Source: Armatimonadota bacterium
Lineage (GTDB): Bacteria > Armatimonadota > Hebobacteria > GCA-020354555 > CP070648
Direction: 5' to 3'
Assembly: GCA_020354555.1 (NCBI GenBank)
Contig: CP070648.1
Location: forward strand, 4,417,033 to 4,464,947
DNA: 47,915 bases
Position 1 is the first letter of the stretch. Every line of letters begins with the position of its first letter. Of this stretch, positions 1 to 7,854 are shown piece after piece. The notes below the pieces were generated by a model that searched no databases, was not told the origin of the DNA, and saw only the letters and a list, made by a program, of their open reading frames with translations. The translations under genes and the position numbers were made by a program.

Positions 1-58
1 GCCGCAGCACGCCGGAAGAGGTGCGTTCGCACGGGAGTCGAATCCACAACGGCGTTCC

Positions 59-77
59 GGCAAGCGCGGCGCTTGCC
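59..77. repeat. Short GC-rich inverted repeat before ThuA gene
   Basis: A near-perfect hairpin: nine bases GGCAAGCGC and their complement GCGCTTGCC separated by one base. There is no T-tract, so a standard intrinsic terminator is not shown. It may close the transcript of a gene lying left of the window. Bases 1-58 hold no coding start or recognisable gene end that I can support. Confidence 0.35.
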
Positions 78-100
78 GCAATCCAGCAAGGGAGAATGAG

Positions 101-772
101 ATGGCAGGAAGTACGATTCGCGCTCTGGCCTGGTCCGAGATGTCGGAGCCGGCCAACGTCTATCCCAACGGTATCAACGGCGCCTTGGCGGAGCACCTGA
201 ATACGTGCCAGGGCATCACCGCGAAAACGGCGCAGATCGGCGACCCGGATCAGGGCGTCCCCGAGGATGCGCTGGCCGAGACCGACGTGCTGTTGTGGTT
301 CGGGCACGTCAAGCACGGCGACGTCACCGACGAGACCGTGGCCCGCGTCGTGAAACACGTCAAGGAGCGCGGCATGGGCTATCTCGCGCTGCACTCCAGC
401 CACTTCGCCAAGCCCCTCAAGGCGCTCCTCGGCACCGCCTGCTCGTTTCGCGCCTACGTCCATGACGGCAAACCCGGCCGCATCCTCGTCGCCGCGCCCG
501 ATCACCCCATCGCGAAGGGAGTCGCGGACTTCGTCATCCCCAACGAAGAGTGGTACGGCGAGCCGTTCGAAGTGCCGACCCCGGAGGCGATCGTGATCGC
601 AGGCGTCTACAACGATGACACGGAACTCACGCGCGACGGCCTGGTGTGGACGGTCGAGAAGGGCCGCGTGTTTTACTTCCGGCCGGGGCACGAAACCTAC
701 CCCATCTTCGTCATGCCGCAGGTGCAGAAGATCGTGGAGAACGGCGTGCGGTGGCTGGCCGGTAAAGCGTAA
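101..772 (+). CDS. ThuA-like domain protein
   Basis: A 223-residue protein resembling the ThuA (trehalose-utilisation A) family, which has a class I glutamine-amidotransferase-like fold. The N-terminus gives a beta strand (IRALAWSE) followed by a helix. The middle has the DVLLWFGH and YLALHSSHF segments. The end has RPGHETYPIF, the pattern typical of this family near its putative active region. The ATG is preceded by AAGGGAG at a spacing of 6. Family members are often found with Gfo/Idh/MocA dehydrogenases and sugar epimerases, both of which lie a few kilobases away. The true reaction of the family is poorly defined, so a keto-sugar or disaccharide role is inference. No signal peptide, so probably cytoplasmic. 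Confidence 0.85.
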   Translation: MAGSTIRALAWSEMSEPANVYPNGINGALAEHLNTCQGITAKTAQIGDPDQGVPEDALAETDVLLWFGHVKHGDVTDETVARVVKHVKERGMGYLALHSSHFAKPLKALLGTACSFRAYVHDGKPGRILVAAPDHPIAKGVADFVIPNEEWYGEPFEVPTPEAIVIAGVYNDDTELTRDGLVWTVEKGRVFYFRPGHETYPIFVMPQVQKIVENGVRWLAGKA

Positions 773-877
773 GCCGGAGCGGCCGGTTCCCAAGGCGCGC
801 CACAGAGTCGCACAACCGTTCGGCGAACAGCGGCGGGGGCGCTTGTGACCAGACACGAGCCCCCCGCCGCGCGTTAA

Positions 878-906
878 TTGACACCCCCCTGCGGGTCTGC
901 TAGAAT
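878..906 (+). promoter_or_regulatory. Sigma-70-type promoter, extended -10
   Basis: TTGACA (878-883), a 17-base spacer, then TAGAAT (901-906) preceded by TGC, an extended -10. The predicted start is near 913, about 68 bases before the TTG start of the next gene. It lies in the 208-base gap after the ThuA-like gene, which otherwise holds nothing I recognise. Confidence 0.8.
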
Positions 907-980
907 GCACGCGCGCTCGGATGTGACGCGGCGCGCGTAGCCCAAATGCGCGCGCTGCAATCCCGATCGAGGACCGACCA

Positions 981-1481
981 TTGCGACGGCGTTCATGCGG
1001 ATGCGCTTGTGGGCGAGCCCCCGGCAAGGCCCGACTCCCGGTGGTGATCGGGCTTGTCATCCTCGCCGTCGTAATCGTACTCGCCGCCGTGCTGATCGCC
1101 GGACGCGACCGGACGCCGCCTCCGCCCCCCGTGCCGCCGCCACCGCCCGGACCGACTCAGAGCGCCCCGGACGCGGCGCGCGAGGCCGTGGTCACCTACA
1201 TGCAGCACCTCCAGCACGGCGAATACGCCGAGGCCCACGCCCTGCTTTCCAAGGAGTCGCGCGAGCGCCATCCCCTGGATAAGTTCCAGCGCCAGGCGGA
1301 GCAGAGCGTCACCTTCTATGATCTGTCCTCCGCCCGCGTCAAGCTCACCAAGCCGGGGCGGGCCGAGGTGACCCTCCGCCAGGAGGAAGACCCGGCATCG
1401 GCGACGGTCATCGCGGTCCGAGAGGATGACGCGTGGCGCGTCGTGTACCTCGGCGGACGCCCAAGCCAACCGTATCCCTAG
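981..1481 (+). CDS. Membrane-anchored protein, NTF2/DUF4878-like
   Basis: A 166-residue protein with a TTG start. GAGG ends 8 bases upstream and a strong promoter lies at 878-906, which together decide this start. Residues about 18-42 form one hydrophobic segment (VVIGLVILAVVIVLAAVLIA) after a short Arg/Cys-rich N-terminus, so it is anchored with the rest outside. A proline run (about 46-57) links to a globular domain (about 65-160) with AVVTYMQHLQHGEYAEAHALL and a closing DDAWRVVYLGG. That pattern is typical of NTF2-like or DUF4878 'lumazine-binding-like' modules, which are usually small ligand-binding or scaffold domains. No catalytic residues can be named. It is 18 bases from the YihY gene and is probably co-transcribed with it. 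Confidence 0.75.
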   Translation: MRRRSCGCACGRAPGKARLPVVIGLVILAVVIVLAAVLIAGRDRTPPPPPVPPPPPGPTQSAPDAAREAVVTYMQHLQHGEYAEAHALLSKESRERHPLDKFQRQAEQSVTFYDLSSARVKLTKPGRAEVTLRQEEDPASATVIAVREDDAWRVVYLGGRPSQPYP

Positions 1482-1499
1482 CGCGTTCCCGCAAAGGCT

Positions 1500-2444
1500 A
1501 TGACGCGTATCTCCAACCCGATCCGTGGGCTCATCGGTTCGACCTTCAGGCCCGTCGTGCAGGTCTTCGACTTCCTGCGGGCGGTTGCCCGCGACTATTC
1601 CGCAAAACGGCTGTCCATCATCGCTGCCGGGCTGGCGTACTACACGTTCCTCGCGTTCTTCCCCTTCGTGCTCGTCATGTTGGCGGCGGCCGGGTACGCG
1701 CTCGGCTCCTCGGAGCAGCAGTACCAGGTGGTGGAGAACGCGCTGACCAGGGCGATGCCCACCGCCGGTCTCCGGATCCGGGAGCAGCTCGACACCATCG
1801 TCGCCAACCGCGCCGTGGTGGGCGGACTGGGGCTGCTCGCTCTGGTGTGGACCGCCTCCAACGCCTTCGCGATCATCATCCAGGCGCTGCGGATCGTGTG
1901 GGAGGTGAAGGTGCCGTCGAGGTTCGTCGTCATGCGCCTGCGCGCCCTGGCGCTCCTCGCCATCGCCGTGGTCTTCCTCCTGCTCTCCGTGCTCGCCAGT
2001 TCGGCGATGCCTGTCGTAGCGCACCTTCCCATGGCAGGAGTTGTGCGGCGGCTGGGTGAATTACCATTACTGTGGTGGCTCGCGTCGGCGGCGCTGTCGC
2101 TCGCGATAAGCTTTCTCGCCGTTCTCGTCCTGTATCGGATCGTACCGACGCCGCAGATCAAGCTGCGCCACGAGGCGGCGGGGGCGGCCTTCGCCGCGGT
2201 TTCGTGGGAGCTTGCCAAGAGCGGATTCGCCTGGTACCTGCAGAGGTTCGCCAATTTCGACCGCGTCTATGGCCCCGTCGGCGCCATCGTCATTCTGCTG
2301 CTGTGGATCTACATATCGGCGGTCATCGTGCTCGTCGGAGCTGAGATTGCAGCGGTCTACGCGGTGCGCGAGCGGGGCCCCGGCCCCGACCAAGCCGCAC
2401 GATCCGCGCGATTGATGGAGATCCTGGGGGAGACCGAGCGGTGA
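1500..2444 (+). CDS. YihY/BrkB family inner-membrane protein
   Basis: A 314-residue multi-pass membrane protein of the YihY/virulence factor BrkB family (formerly misnamed ribonuclease BN). Family hallmarks seen are the N-terminal KRLSIIAAGLAYYTFLAFFP helix, the central VWTASNAFAIIIQALRIVWEV, and the C-terminal FDRVYGPVGAIVILLLWIYI segment. About six hydrophobic segments are visible. Function in the family is unsettled (transport or envelope-related). It follows the anchored protein by 18 bases and has only a weak ribosome-binding site (AAAGG very close to the ATG), consistent with translation coupled to the upstream gene. The frame stays open beyond its TGA stop as far as rplI (see findings). 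Confidence 0.9.
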   Translation: MTRISNPIRGLIGSTFRPVVQVFDFLRAVARDYSAKRLSIIAAGLAYYTFLAFFPFVLVMLAAAGYALGSSEQQYQVVENALTRAMPTAGLRIREQLDTIVANRAVVGGLGLLALVWTASNAFAIIIQALRIVWEVKVPSRFVVMRLRALALLAIAVVFLLLSVLASSAMPVVAHLPMAGVVRRLGELPLLWWLASAALSLAISFLAVLVLYRIVPTPQIKLRHEAAGAAFAAVSWELAKSGFAWYLQRFANFDRVYGPVGAIVILLLWIYISAVIVLVGAEIAAVYAVRERGPGPDQAARSARLMEILGETER

Positions 2445-2609
2445 TCGGCGGACGGGACGTCCCGGGCCGCCATCGAGGAAAGCATCACGGCGCCGCCGGA
2501 ACCGCCACCGGCCGACGCGGCGCCGAGTGTCACGCTGAAAGGAAAGAGACCTGCGCCGCCAGCGCCGCGACGAGCGGACCTGGCGCCGGCGCGAACCGTT
2601 GAGGGAGGG

Positions 2610-3278
2610 ATGATGAGAGTAATACTCACCGAGGAAGTGCCCAACGTGGGCATGCCTGGCGAGCTGGTTGATGTTGCCGCGGGCTATGCGCGCAATTACC
2701 TGTTGCCGCGCAAGCTCGCGATTGCGGCGACCAAAGGCAGCGTCAAAGCACTCGATCACCACCGGCGCGGCATCGAGTCGCACCAGAAGAAGAGGGCCCA
2801 GAGCGCGGCCGCGGTTGGCGAGCGCGTGAGCGCAACGCCGATCACTATCTCCGCCAAGGCCGGGGAAACGGGCCGGCTCTACGGGTCTATCACCAGTGCC
2901 GCCATCGCCGAGGAAGTGCATCGCACCCTCGGCCTGGAATTGGACAAGCGCAAGATCGAGATTCCGGAGCCGATCAAGGTGCTCGGCGACCACGAGGTGA
3001 AGGTGCGCCTGCACCGCGATGTTCAGGTGCCGTTGACGGTCACCGTCGTGGCTGAGAGCGCGCCCGAGGAGGCCGCAGCGCCTCCGGCCGAGGGCGAGCC
3101 CTCGGCGACGGAGGACGCTGCACAGGCGCCCGAAGCTGCAGCCGCTGAAGCGCCGGCTCCTGCGCCTCCTGCCGAGCAGCCGCCCGCAGCCGCGCCATCG
3201 GCGGAGGATGACAGTGGCGCGGAGGCTGGGCAGGAACCCGCCGCGTCGGCCGGCGAACAGGAATCTACGCCGGAGTGA
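2610..3278 (+). CDS. rplI: 50S ribosomal protein L9, with long acidic tail
   Basis: Residues 1-150 are a complete bL9: the N-terminal RNA-binding domain (VILTEEVPNVG..., GYARNYLLPRKLA), the connecting helix, and the C-terminal domain ending in VPLTVTVVAE. bL9 is usually about 148 residues. Here a further ~72 residues follow, almost entirely Ala, Pro, Glu, Gly and Ser, acidic and probably disordered. Two adjacent ATG codons (2610 and 2613) follow GAGGGAGGG. The conserved bL9 start suggests the second may be used. It sits directly before dnaB, the common bacterial order. rpsF, ssb and rpsR, often next to it, are absent here, and a YihY gene takes their place. Confidence 0.95.
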   Translation: MMRVILTEEVPNVGMPGELVDVAAGYARNYLLPRKLAIAATKGSVKALDHHRRGIESHQKKRAQSAAAVGERVSATPITISAKAGETGRLYGSITSAAIAEEVHRTLGLELDKRKIEIPEPIKVLGDHEVKVRLHRDVQVPLTVTVVAESAPEEAAAPPAEGEPSATEDAAQAPEAAAAEAPAPAPPAEQPPAAAPSAEDDSGAEAGQEPAASAGEQESTPE

Positions 3279-3410
3279 TCTCGGCGGCCGGGTAGGTGGA
3301 GGGATGCGCCGGCGGGCCGTCCGTCGGGAACATCACGAGCCCGGCACGCCTGCCCGTGCCCGGGGATGCACCAATCGCGGGCACGCGCCGTAGTCCCGGG
3401 GGAGCGTCAC

Positions 3411-4835
3411 ATGGATACCACATCTGGCGGGCCCGCTCCGCGCTCTGGAGCGGCCGCCGCCGCGGATAGTGCCACAATCCTAGATCGAGTGCCGCCGCGC
3501 AGCGAGGAGGCTGAGCAAGCCACGCTCGGCGCCATGCTGCTCGAGCGCGAGGCCATCGCGCGCATCGTCAACATCGTTCAGCCCGGCGACTTCTACACCG
3601 ACGCCCACCGCAATGTGTTCAACTGCGTCGTCGAACTCTTCAACGAGGGGCAGCCGGTGGACGTGGTCACCCTGGCCGAGCGGCTGCGGGTGCGCGACCT
3701 GCTGGAGCAAGTCGGTGGGCAGGCGTACCTGGCGCGCCTGCTCGACGCCGTGCCCACCGCGGCGAGCGCCGAGCGCTACGCCAACATCGTGCGGGACAAG
3801 GCGATCCTGCGCGACATGATCGGCGCCGCAAACCGCGTGCTCGCCAAGTGCTACGAGGACAGCGACGACATCCCCGAGCTGGTGGATACGTGCGAGCGAG
3901 TCATCTTCGAGGCCGGCGAGCGCACCGTCGCCTCCGCCTTCACCTCCCTCAAGCCGCTGCTCAGCGAGACCTACGACCGCATCGAGAAGATGAGCCAGAC
4001 CGGCCTGCCCGGCACCGGCCTGCTGACCGGCTTTGCCGAGATAGACCTCATCACTTCCGGGCTTCAGCCCGCCGATATGGTGATCCTTGCCGCGCGCCCT
4101 TCGATGGGCAAGACGGCGCTCTCCCTTAACATCGCCACGCACGTCGCCCTGCGCCACAATCTGCCGGTGGCTTTCTTCAGCCTCGAAATGGCGAAGGAGC
4201 AGTTGGCCTTGCGCACGCTGTGCTCCGAGGCTTCCGTGGATCAGCAGCGCATCCGCCAGGGCGAGGTGGACGACGACGAGATGGAGCGCTTGGTGCGCGC
4301 GACCGAGACTCTCTACCACGCCCCCATCTTCATTGACGACACCGCAAGCATGAGCGTGCTGGAAATGCGCGGCAAGGCGCGGCGGCTGCAGGCGGAACTC
4401 GGCGGGCTCGGCCTCATCGTCGTTGACTACCTCCAGCTCATGCACGGCCACGGGCGATACGAGAACCGCACCCAGGAGATATCGCAAATTGCCCGCGGCC
4501 TCAAGACGCTCGCGCGCGAGTTGCGCGTACCGGTGCTCGCGCTGAGCCAGCTCAGCCGCGCGGTCGAGCTGCGGCAGGTGCGCCGGCCCATGCTCTCCGA
4601 CCTGCGCGAGAGCGGTTCCATCGAGGCGGAAGCCGACGTCGTAAGCTTCATCTACCGCCCATCATACTACGGCGCGGACGAGTTGAAGCGCGCGGACTAC
4701 AGCTCCGATGACCAGAGCGTCACCGAGGTCATCATCGCGAAGCAGCGCAACGGCCCCATCGGCACCGCGCGGCTTGCCTGGATCGGGAAGTACATTCGCT
4801 TCCGCCCGCTGGAGGAACTGCACCCGGTCGAATAG
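3411..4835 (+). CDS. dnaB: Replicative DNA helicase DnaB
   Basis: 474 residues with the standard DnaB layout. The N-terminal helical collar (about 27-130) begins PPRSEEAEQATLGAMLLE. A linker follows, then a RecA-like motor domain from about 200. The Walker A is ARPSMGKTA (about 228-236), the Walker B region is LIVVDYLQLM, and LSDLRESGSIEAEADV is the conserved C-terminal signature. It unwinds the template strand at the replication fork as a hexamer. A longer frame opens at 3366, but the ATG at 3411 has GGGGGAG 7 bases upstream and fits the family. No intein or insertion is present. The 131-base gap after rplI holds only a small GGCACG/CGTGCC hairpin. Confidence 0.97.
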   Translation: MDTTSGGPAPRSGAAAAADSATILDRVPPRSEEAEQATLGAMLLEREAIARIVNIVQPGDFYTDAHRNVFNCVVELFNEGQPVDVVTLAERLRVRDLLEQVGGQAYLARLLDAVPTAASAERYANIVRDKAILRDMIGAANRVLAKCYEDSDDIPELVDTCERVIFEAGERTVASAFTSLKPLLSETYDRIEKMSQTGLPGTGLLTGFAEIDLITSGLQPADMVILAARPSMGKTALSLNIATHVALRHNLPVAFFSLEMAKEQLALRTLCSEASVDQQRIRQGEVDDDEMERLVRATETLYHAPIFIDDTASMSVLEMRGKARRLQAELGGLGLIVVDYLQLMHGHGRYENRTQEISQIARGLKTLARELRVPVLALSQLSRAVELRQVRRPMLSDLRESGSIEAEADVVSFIYRPSYYGADELKRADYSSDDQSVTEVIIAKQRNGPIGTARLAWIGKYIRFRPLEELHPVE

Positions 4836-4971
4836 CATCCCGGCCCGGAAGCGTTGGCGGAGGTAGGCGCGTCACGCCACCCGCGCCGATGCGCCGGGCG
4901 TCCGGCGCTGTCACTACATAACCGGGAAAGGCCCGCTGGCGGCGGCGCCTCCCGTGGGAGAGTGACTGACA

Positions 4972-5403
4972 ATGGAGCATTATCGCATCGCCGCGGCGGC
5001 CGTCACCGGTCTTCTCGGCCTGTGCTTCCTGATCGGTTTCTTCAAGGCCTTCCTCGAGCGCATCTACCTCGGCCTGCTCGGGTTCAGCTTCATTGCCCTC
5101 GCGGCGGCGTTTCTCATAGCGGCGCCCGCCCTGGCGTGGCTCAAGATCGTGCTCCTCGTGGTTGCCGGGCTTCTCTTCGTTAGCGCGGCGTTCTTCGCGG
5201 TCGTTCAGACCATGGCACAGATGCGCCTCATTCAGGAGCGCCGCAAGGGCCTCGAGCGGGAGATGTGGGAGTACCTGGAGCAGCTCAAGCAGCGCGCCGC
5301 AGAGGAAGCGGCGGCCGCGGATACGGGGCAACCCGCCGAGTCGGCGGAGGCGAGCGACGGCGACACCGAGCCAGGTGATGCGGGCAGCGAGACCCAGGAG
5401 TAA
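4972..5403 (+). CDS. Small three-helix membrane protein with coiled-coil tail
   Basis: 143 residues, family not recognised. Three hydrophobic segments occupy about residues 5-25, 31-52 and 55-80. A charged, probably coiled-coil stretch (MAQMRLIQERRKGLEREMWE, about 83-102) and an acidic Ala/Glu/Gly/Asp tail follow. The ATG has GGGAGAG upstream. It follows dnaB by 136 bases on the same strand and may be in the same transcript. There is no evidence of a catalytic function, and a scaffold or envelope role would be a guess. Confidence 0.7.
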   Translation: MEHYRIAAAAVTGLLGLCFLIGFFKAFLERIYLGLLGFSFIALAAAFLIAAPALAWLKIVLLVVAGLLFVSAAFFAVVQTMAQMRLIQERRKGLEREMWEYLEQLKQRAAEEAAAADTGQPAESAEASDGDTEPGDAGSETQE

Positions 5404-5579
5404 TCCCGATGCGCGTCGTGCTCGACCCGCATGCACCTGATTCCGTTTGCAGCGGGACGAGTCGGCCCTCGGCGGCTGCGGAGCCTGCCGAGCATGACTG
5501 CCGGGAGACGCGTTCGCTTCGCTCGGCGGTGGCGCGCGGGCGCGGGCCTGCGGTGTTATTCTGTCAGGAGAGGTGAGCG

Positions 5580-6449
5580 ATGTTCAGGCTTGGCGTAATG
5601 ACGGACGAGATCTCGCAGGATTTCGCGTATGCGGTGCGCGTGTGCCAGGAGTACAAGCTGCAGACCGTCGAGATCAGATCGGCGTGGGATAAGCCGCCCC
5701 AGGAGTTGGCCGACAAGGACGTCGCCGAGATCGCGCGCATCCTCGAGCCGACGGGGATGAAGGTCTCCAACATCGCCTCGCCGTTCTACAAGTGCGACAT
5801 CGACGACGAGGCCGCAGTCAAGGAGCACCACCGGATTCTCGCCCGGTGCATTGAGGTCGGGCGCAAGCTGGGCAGCAACATTATCCGGGGATTCACGTTC
5901 TGGAATACCGGGCGCACCGAGGAAGTGTGGGGCAAGATACTGGAGCTCTACGAGAAGCCGGTGCAGATTGCCGCGGAAGCGGACGCCATCATCGCCATCG
6001 AAAACGAAGCCGCGACCAGCCTTGCCACCGCGCGGCTGCTCCAGCGCTTCCTCGCCGACCTCGACGCCCCCAACGTCAAAGCCCTGTGGGATCCGGCGAA
6101 CGAGGTCTTTGCCGACGGCGGCGAGCGGCCGTTCCCCGAGGCCTTCCGCCGCATCGAAAAGGAGATGGTGCATTTCCACCTCAAGGACGCCCGCCGCAAT
6201 GAGGACACCGGGCAGCCCGAGTGCACCCCGGTCGGCGAGGGTGTCATTGACTGGCAGGGGCAACTCGCCGACCTGCTCGCGTCAGGCTATGCCGGCGCCG
6301 TTTCGCTCGAAACCCACTGGCGCCCGCAGGCGCTGACTGAGGAGCAGTTGAACCGCCCCGGAGGCGCCGCGTTCTCCGAGTCCGGCGAATACGCCTCGCG
6401 CCTGTGCCTCGACAACCTGATGCGGATCATGAAGCAGGTCGCGGGGTAG
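5580..6449 (+). CDS. Sugar phosphate isomerase/epimerase (TIM barrel)
   Basis: 289 residues of the AP-endonuclease-2-like xylose isomerase superfamily. Metal-ligand-type motifs run in order along the barrel: an Asp/Glu early strand (QTVEIRSAW), AIIAIENEA (Glu), LWDPANEVF (Asp), MVHFHLKDA (His) and AVSLETHW (Glu). These enzymes interconvert keto and aldo sugars or epimerise them using a divalent metal. The substrate cannot be told from sequence. GGAGAGGTGAGCG precedes the ATG. It stands alone on the plus strand facing the convergent Gfo/Idh/MocA gene. The 176 bases upstream show no clear promoter. Confidence 0.88.
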   Translation: MFRLGVMTDEISQDFAYAVRVCQEYKLQTVEIRSAWDKPPQELADKDVAEIARILEPTGMKVSNIASPFYKCDIDDEAAVKEHHRILARCIEVGRKLGSNIIRGFTFWNTGRTEEVWGKILELYEKPVQIAAEADAIIAIENEAATSLATARLLQRFLADLDAPNVKALWDPANEVFADGGERPFPEAFRRIEKEMVHFHLKDARRNEDTGQPECTPVGEGVIDWQGQLADLLASGYAGAVSLETHWRPQALTEEQLNRPGGAAFSESGEYASRLCLDNLMRIMKQVAG

Positions 6450-6583
6450 CAAACAGCCGCCGTTCGCCGCGGGTGAATGCCGATTCGGGGTCCGACGACA
6501 TCCCATCGTCAGCCCGGCAGGCATTTGCCCTGAACCGGCGTCGAAAGGCCCTCGCCTGCCAACTCCATCTGCCGCGCCGGCCC

Positions 6584-7615
6584 TCAGGTCTGCCAGGAGA
6601 TGTCCACCGGCTCGCCCGAATCCGCGGACTGCTCCATCGCCTGAATGACGCGCGTCGCGGCGAGACCATCCTCGCCGGTCACCAGCGGCTCGCCGTCGTT
6701 GACCACACAGTCCACGAAGTGCCGGATACTCTCAACCGCGAACCCCAGCGGCTTGCCGTACACCGTGGGCTGAATGAACGTGTCGGGGAAAGCCGCTTCG
6801 TTCTGCGTGTAACGCTCCAGCATGCGGTGGTGGCTGCCGTCCACGTACAGCGCGCCCTGGTCGCCGACAATCTCGAACTTCAGGTCAATGATGTTCGGCG
6901 TCGTCTCGGGCAGGATCCACCCGTTCTCCATGAGCGCCGTCGCGCCGCTCGGGAACTCGAGGGCGGTCTGGTAGAAATCGGGAGTCTCGATACCGCGCGC
7001 GGTGAGGGTGCGCGCGCGCCGCATGCAGTAGACCCGATGCGGCCTCTCGCCGAGTAGCCAGTGCATCGTGTCCACGCTGTGGCTCGACAGGAACCACGCG
7101 ACGGTGGACTTGCCCGCCCAGCTCAGCATCTGCGTCGGCACCCAGATCGTGTCGCTCAGCCGGTAGTACATGTACATCGGCGCGCCGATCTCGCCCGCTT
7201 CAATCGCCGCCTTCGCCTTGAAGAACGGCGGGCTCCACCGATTGTGGAAGTCCACCATCAGCTTGACCTTGGCTTGTTTCGCCGCGGCGATGATCTCCTC
7301 GCAGTCCGCGACGGTGAACGCGAGGGGCTTCTCGACCAGCAGGTGCTTGCCCGCGCGCAGCACCGCAAGCGCCGGCTCGACGTGCGCGAAGTCGGGCGTC
7401 GCGATGCCCACCGCGGCAATCGAATCATCGCCGGCGATCTCGTTGAAGTCGGTGCACCAGCGCTGCGCCCTCGCGCTCTGCGCGACCTCCTTCGCCCGCC
7501 CTTCGTTGGCATCGCACACCGCCGCCAACTCCACGTGTGGATGCTCCGCAAATATCCGCGCGTGGGTGCTTCCCCACGTCCCCGCGCCGATTACCGCAAA
7601 CCGTATTCGCTTCAT
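6584..7615 (-). CDS. Gfo/Idh/MocA family oxidoreductase
   Basis: 343 residues. An N-terminal Rossmann domain (AVIGAGTWGSTHARIF) is followed by the conserved lysine motif HLLVEKPLA, then a GFO-type alpha/beta domain with FHNRWSPPF and HSVDTMHWLLGE. Such enzymes oxidise or reduce sugars, cyclitols or their derivatives with NAD(P). The frame is open back to 7858, but the ATG at 7615 has GGAGG 6 bases upstream and begins exactly at the conserved MKRIRFAVIGAG, so the earlier part is not coding. It is the last gene of the minus-strand run that starts at 14161. A 239-base repeat-bearing gap separates it from the D-aminoacylase-like gene, so it may have its own promoter. Confidence 0.9.
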   Translation of the reverse strand: MKRIRFAVIGAGTWGSTHARIFAEHPHVELAAVCDANEGRAKEVAQSARAQRWCTDFNEIAGDDSIAAVGIATPDFAHVEPALAVLRAGKHLLVEKPLAFTVADCEEIIAAAKQAKVKLMVDFHNRWSPPFFKAKAAIEAGEIGAPMYMYYRLSDTIWVPTQMLSWAGKSTVAWFLSSHSVDTMHWLLGERPHRVYCMRRARTLTARGIETPDFYQTALEFPSGATALMENGWILPETTPNIIDLKFEIVGDQGALYVDGSHHRMLERYTQNEAAFPDTFIQPTVYGKPLGFAVESIRHFVDCVVNDGEPLVTGEDGLAATRVIQAMEQSADSGEPVDISWQT

Positions 7616-7671
7616 CGCTTCCTCCGTCTTACGTCGTCCGCGGCGCACGTCGTTCCGTGACACAAGCCCCA

Positions 7672-7823
7672 TGTCATTCCGAGCCGCAGGCGGCGCTTGC
7701 CCGCCGGTGGCGAGGAATCTCGGCGGCGCATGACGCCCCCGCCCCACGCTGCCCTGCGATCCGCGCCGGGATCCCTGCCCGAGGCAGGTGAGCTTCGCTC
7801 GCTGTACGCGCCCTGAATGACAG
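7672..7823. repeat. Inverted pair of interspersed GTCATTC-type repeats
   Basis: The left arm begins TGTCATTCCGAGC (7672) and ends GAGGAATCTC (7721). The right arm, read on the minus strand from 7823, begins CTGTCATTC and contains GCGAGCGAAG before a GGATCC end. This matches the general look of the short 'GTCATTCnGAGCGAAGCGAnGAATC' elements dispersed between genes in many environmental bacterial genomes. Two copies face each other here in a 239-base intergenic gap. The assignment to that repeat class rests on resemblance only. Confidence 0.5.
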
Positions 7824-7854
7824 ACCGATGCGCCCTGCCGTTCCACGCTTTCGC

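Noticed and set aside
21-50. T-loop-like GAGTCGAATCC at the left edge, considered as a tRNA end
   Set aside because: The TTCGA core is not intact (GTCGA), no matching T-stem or acceptor stem is present.
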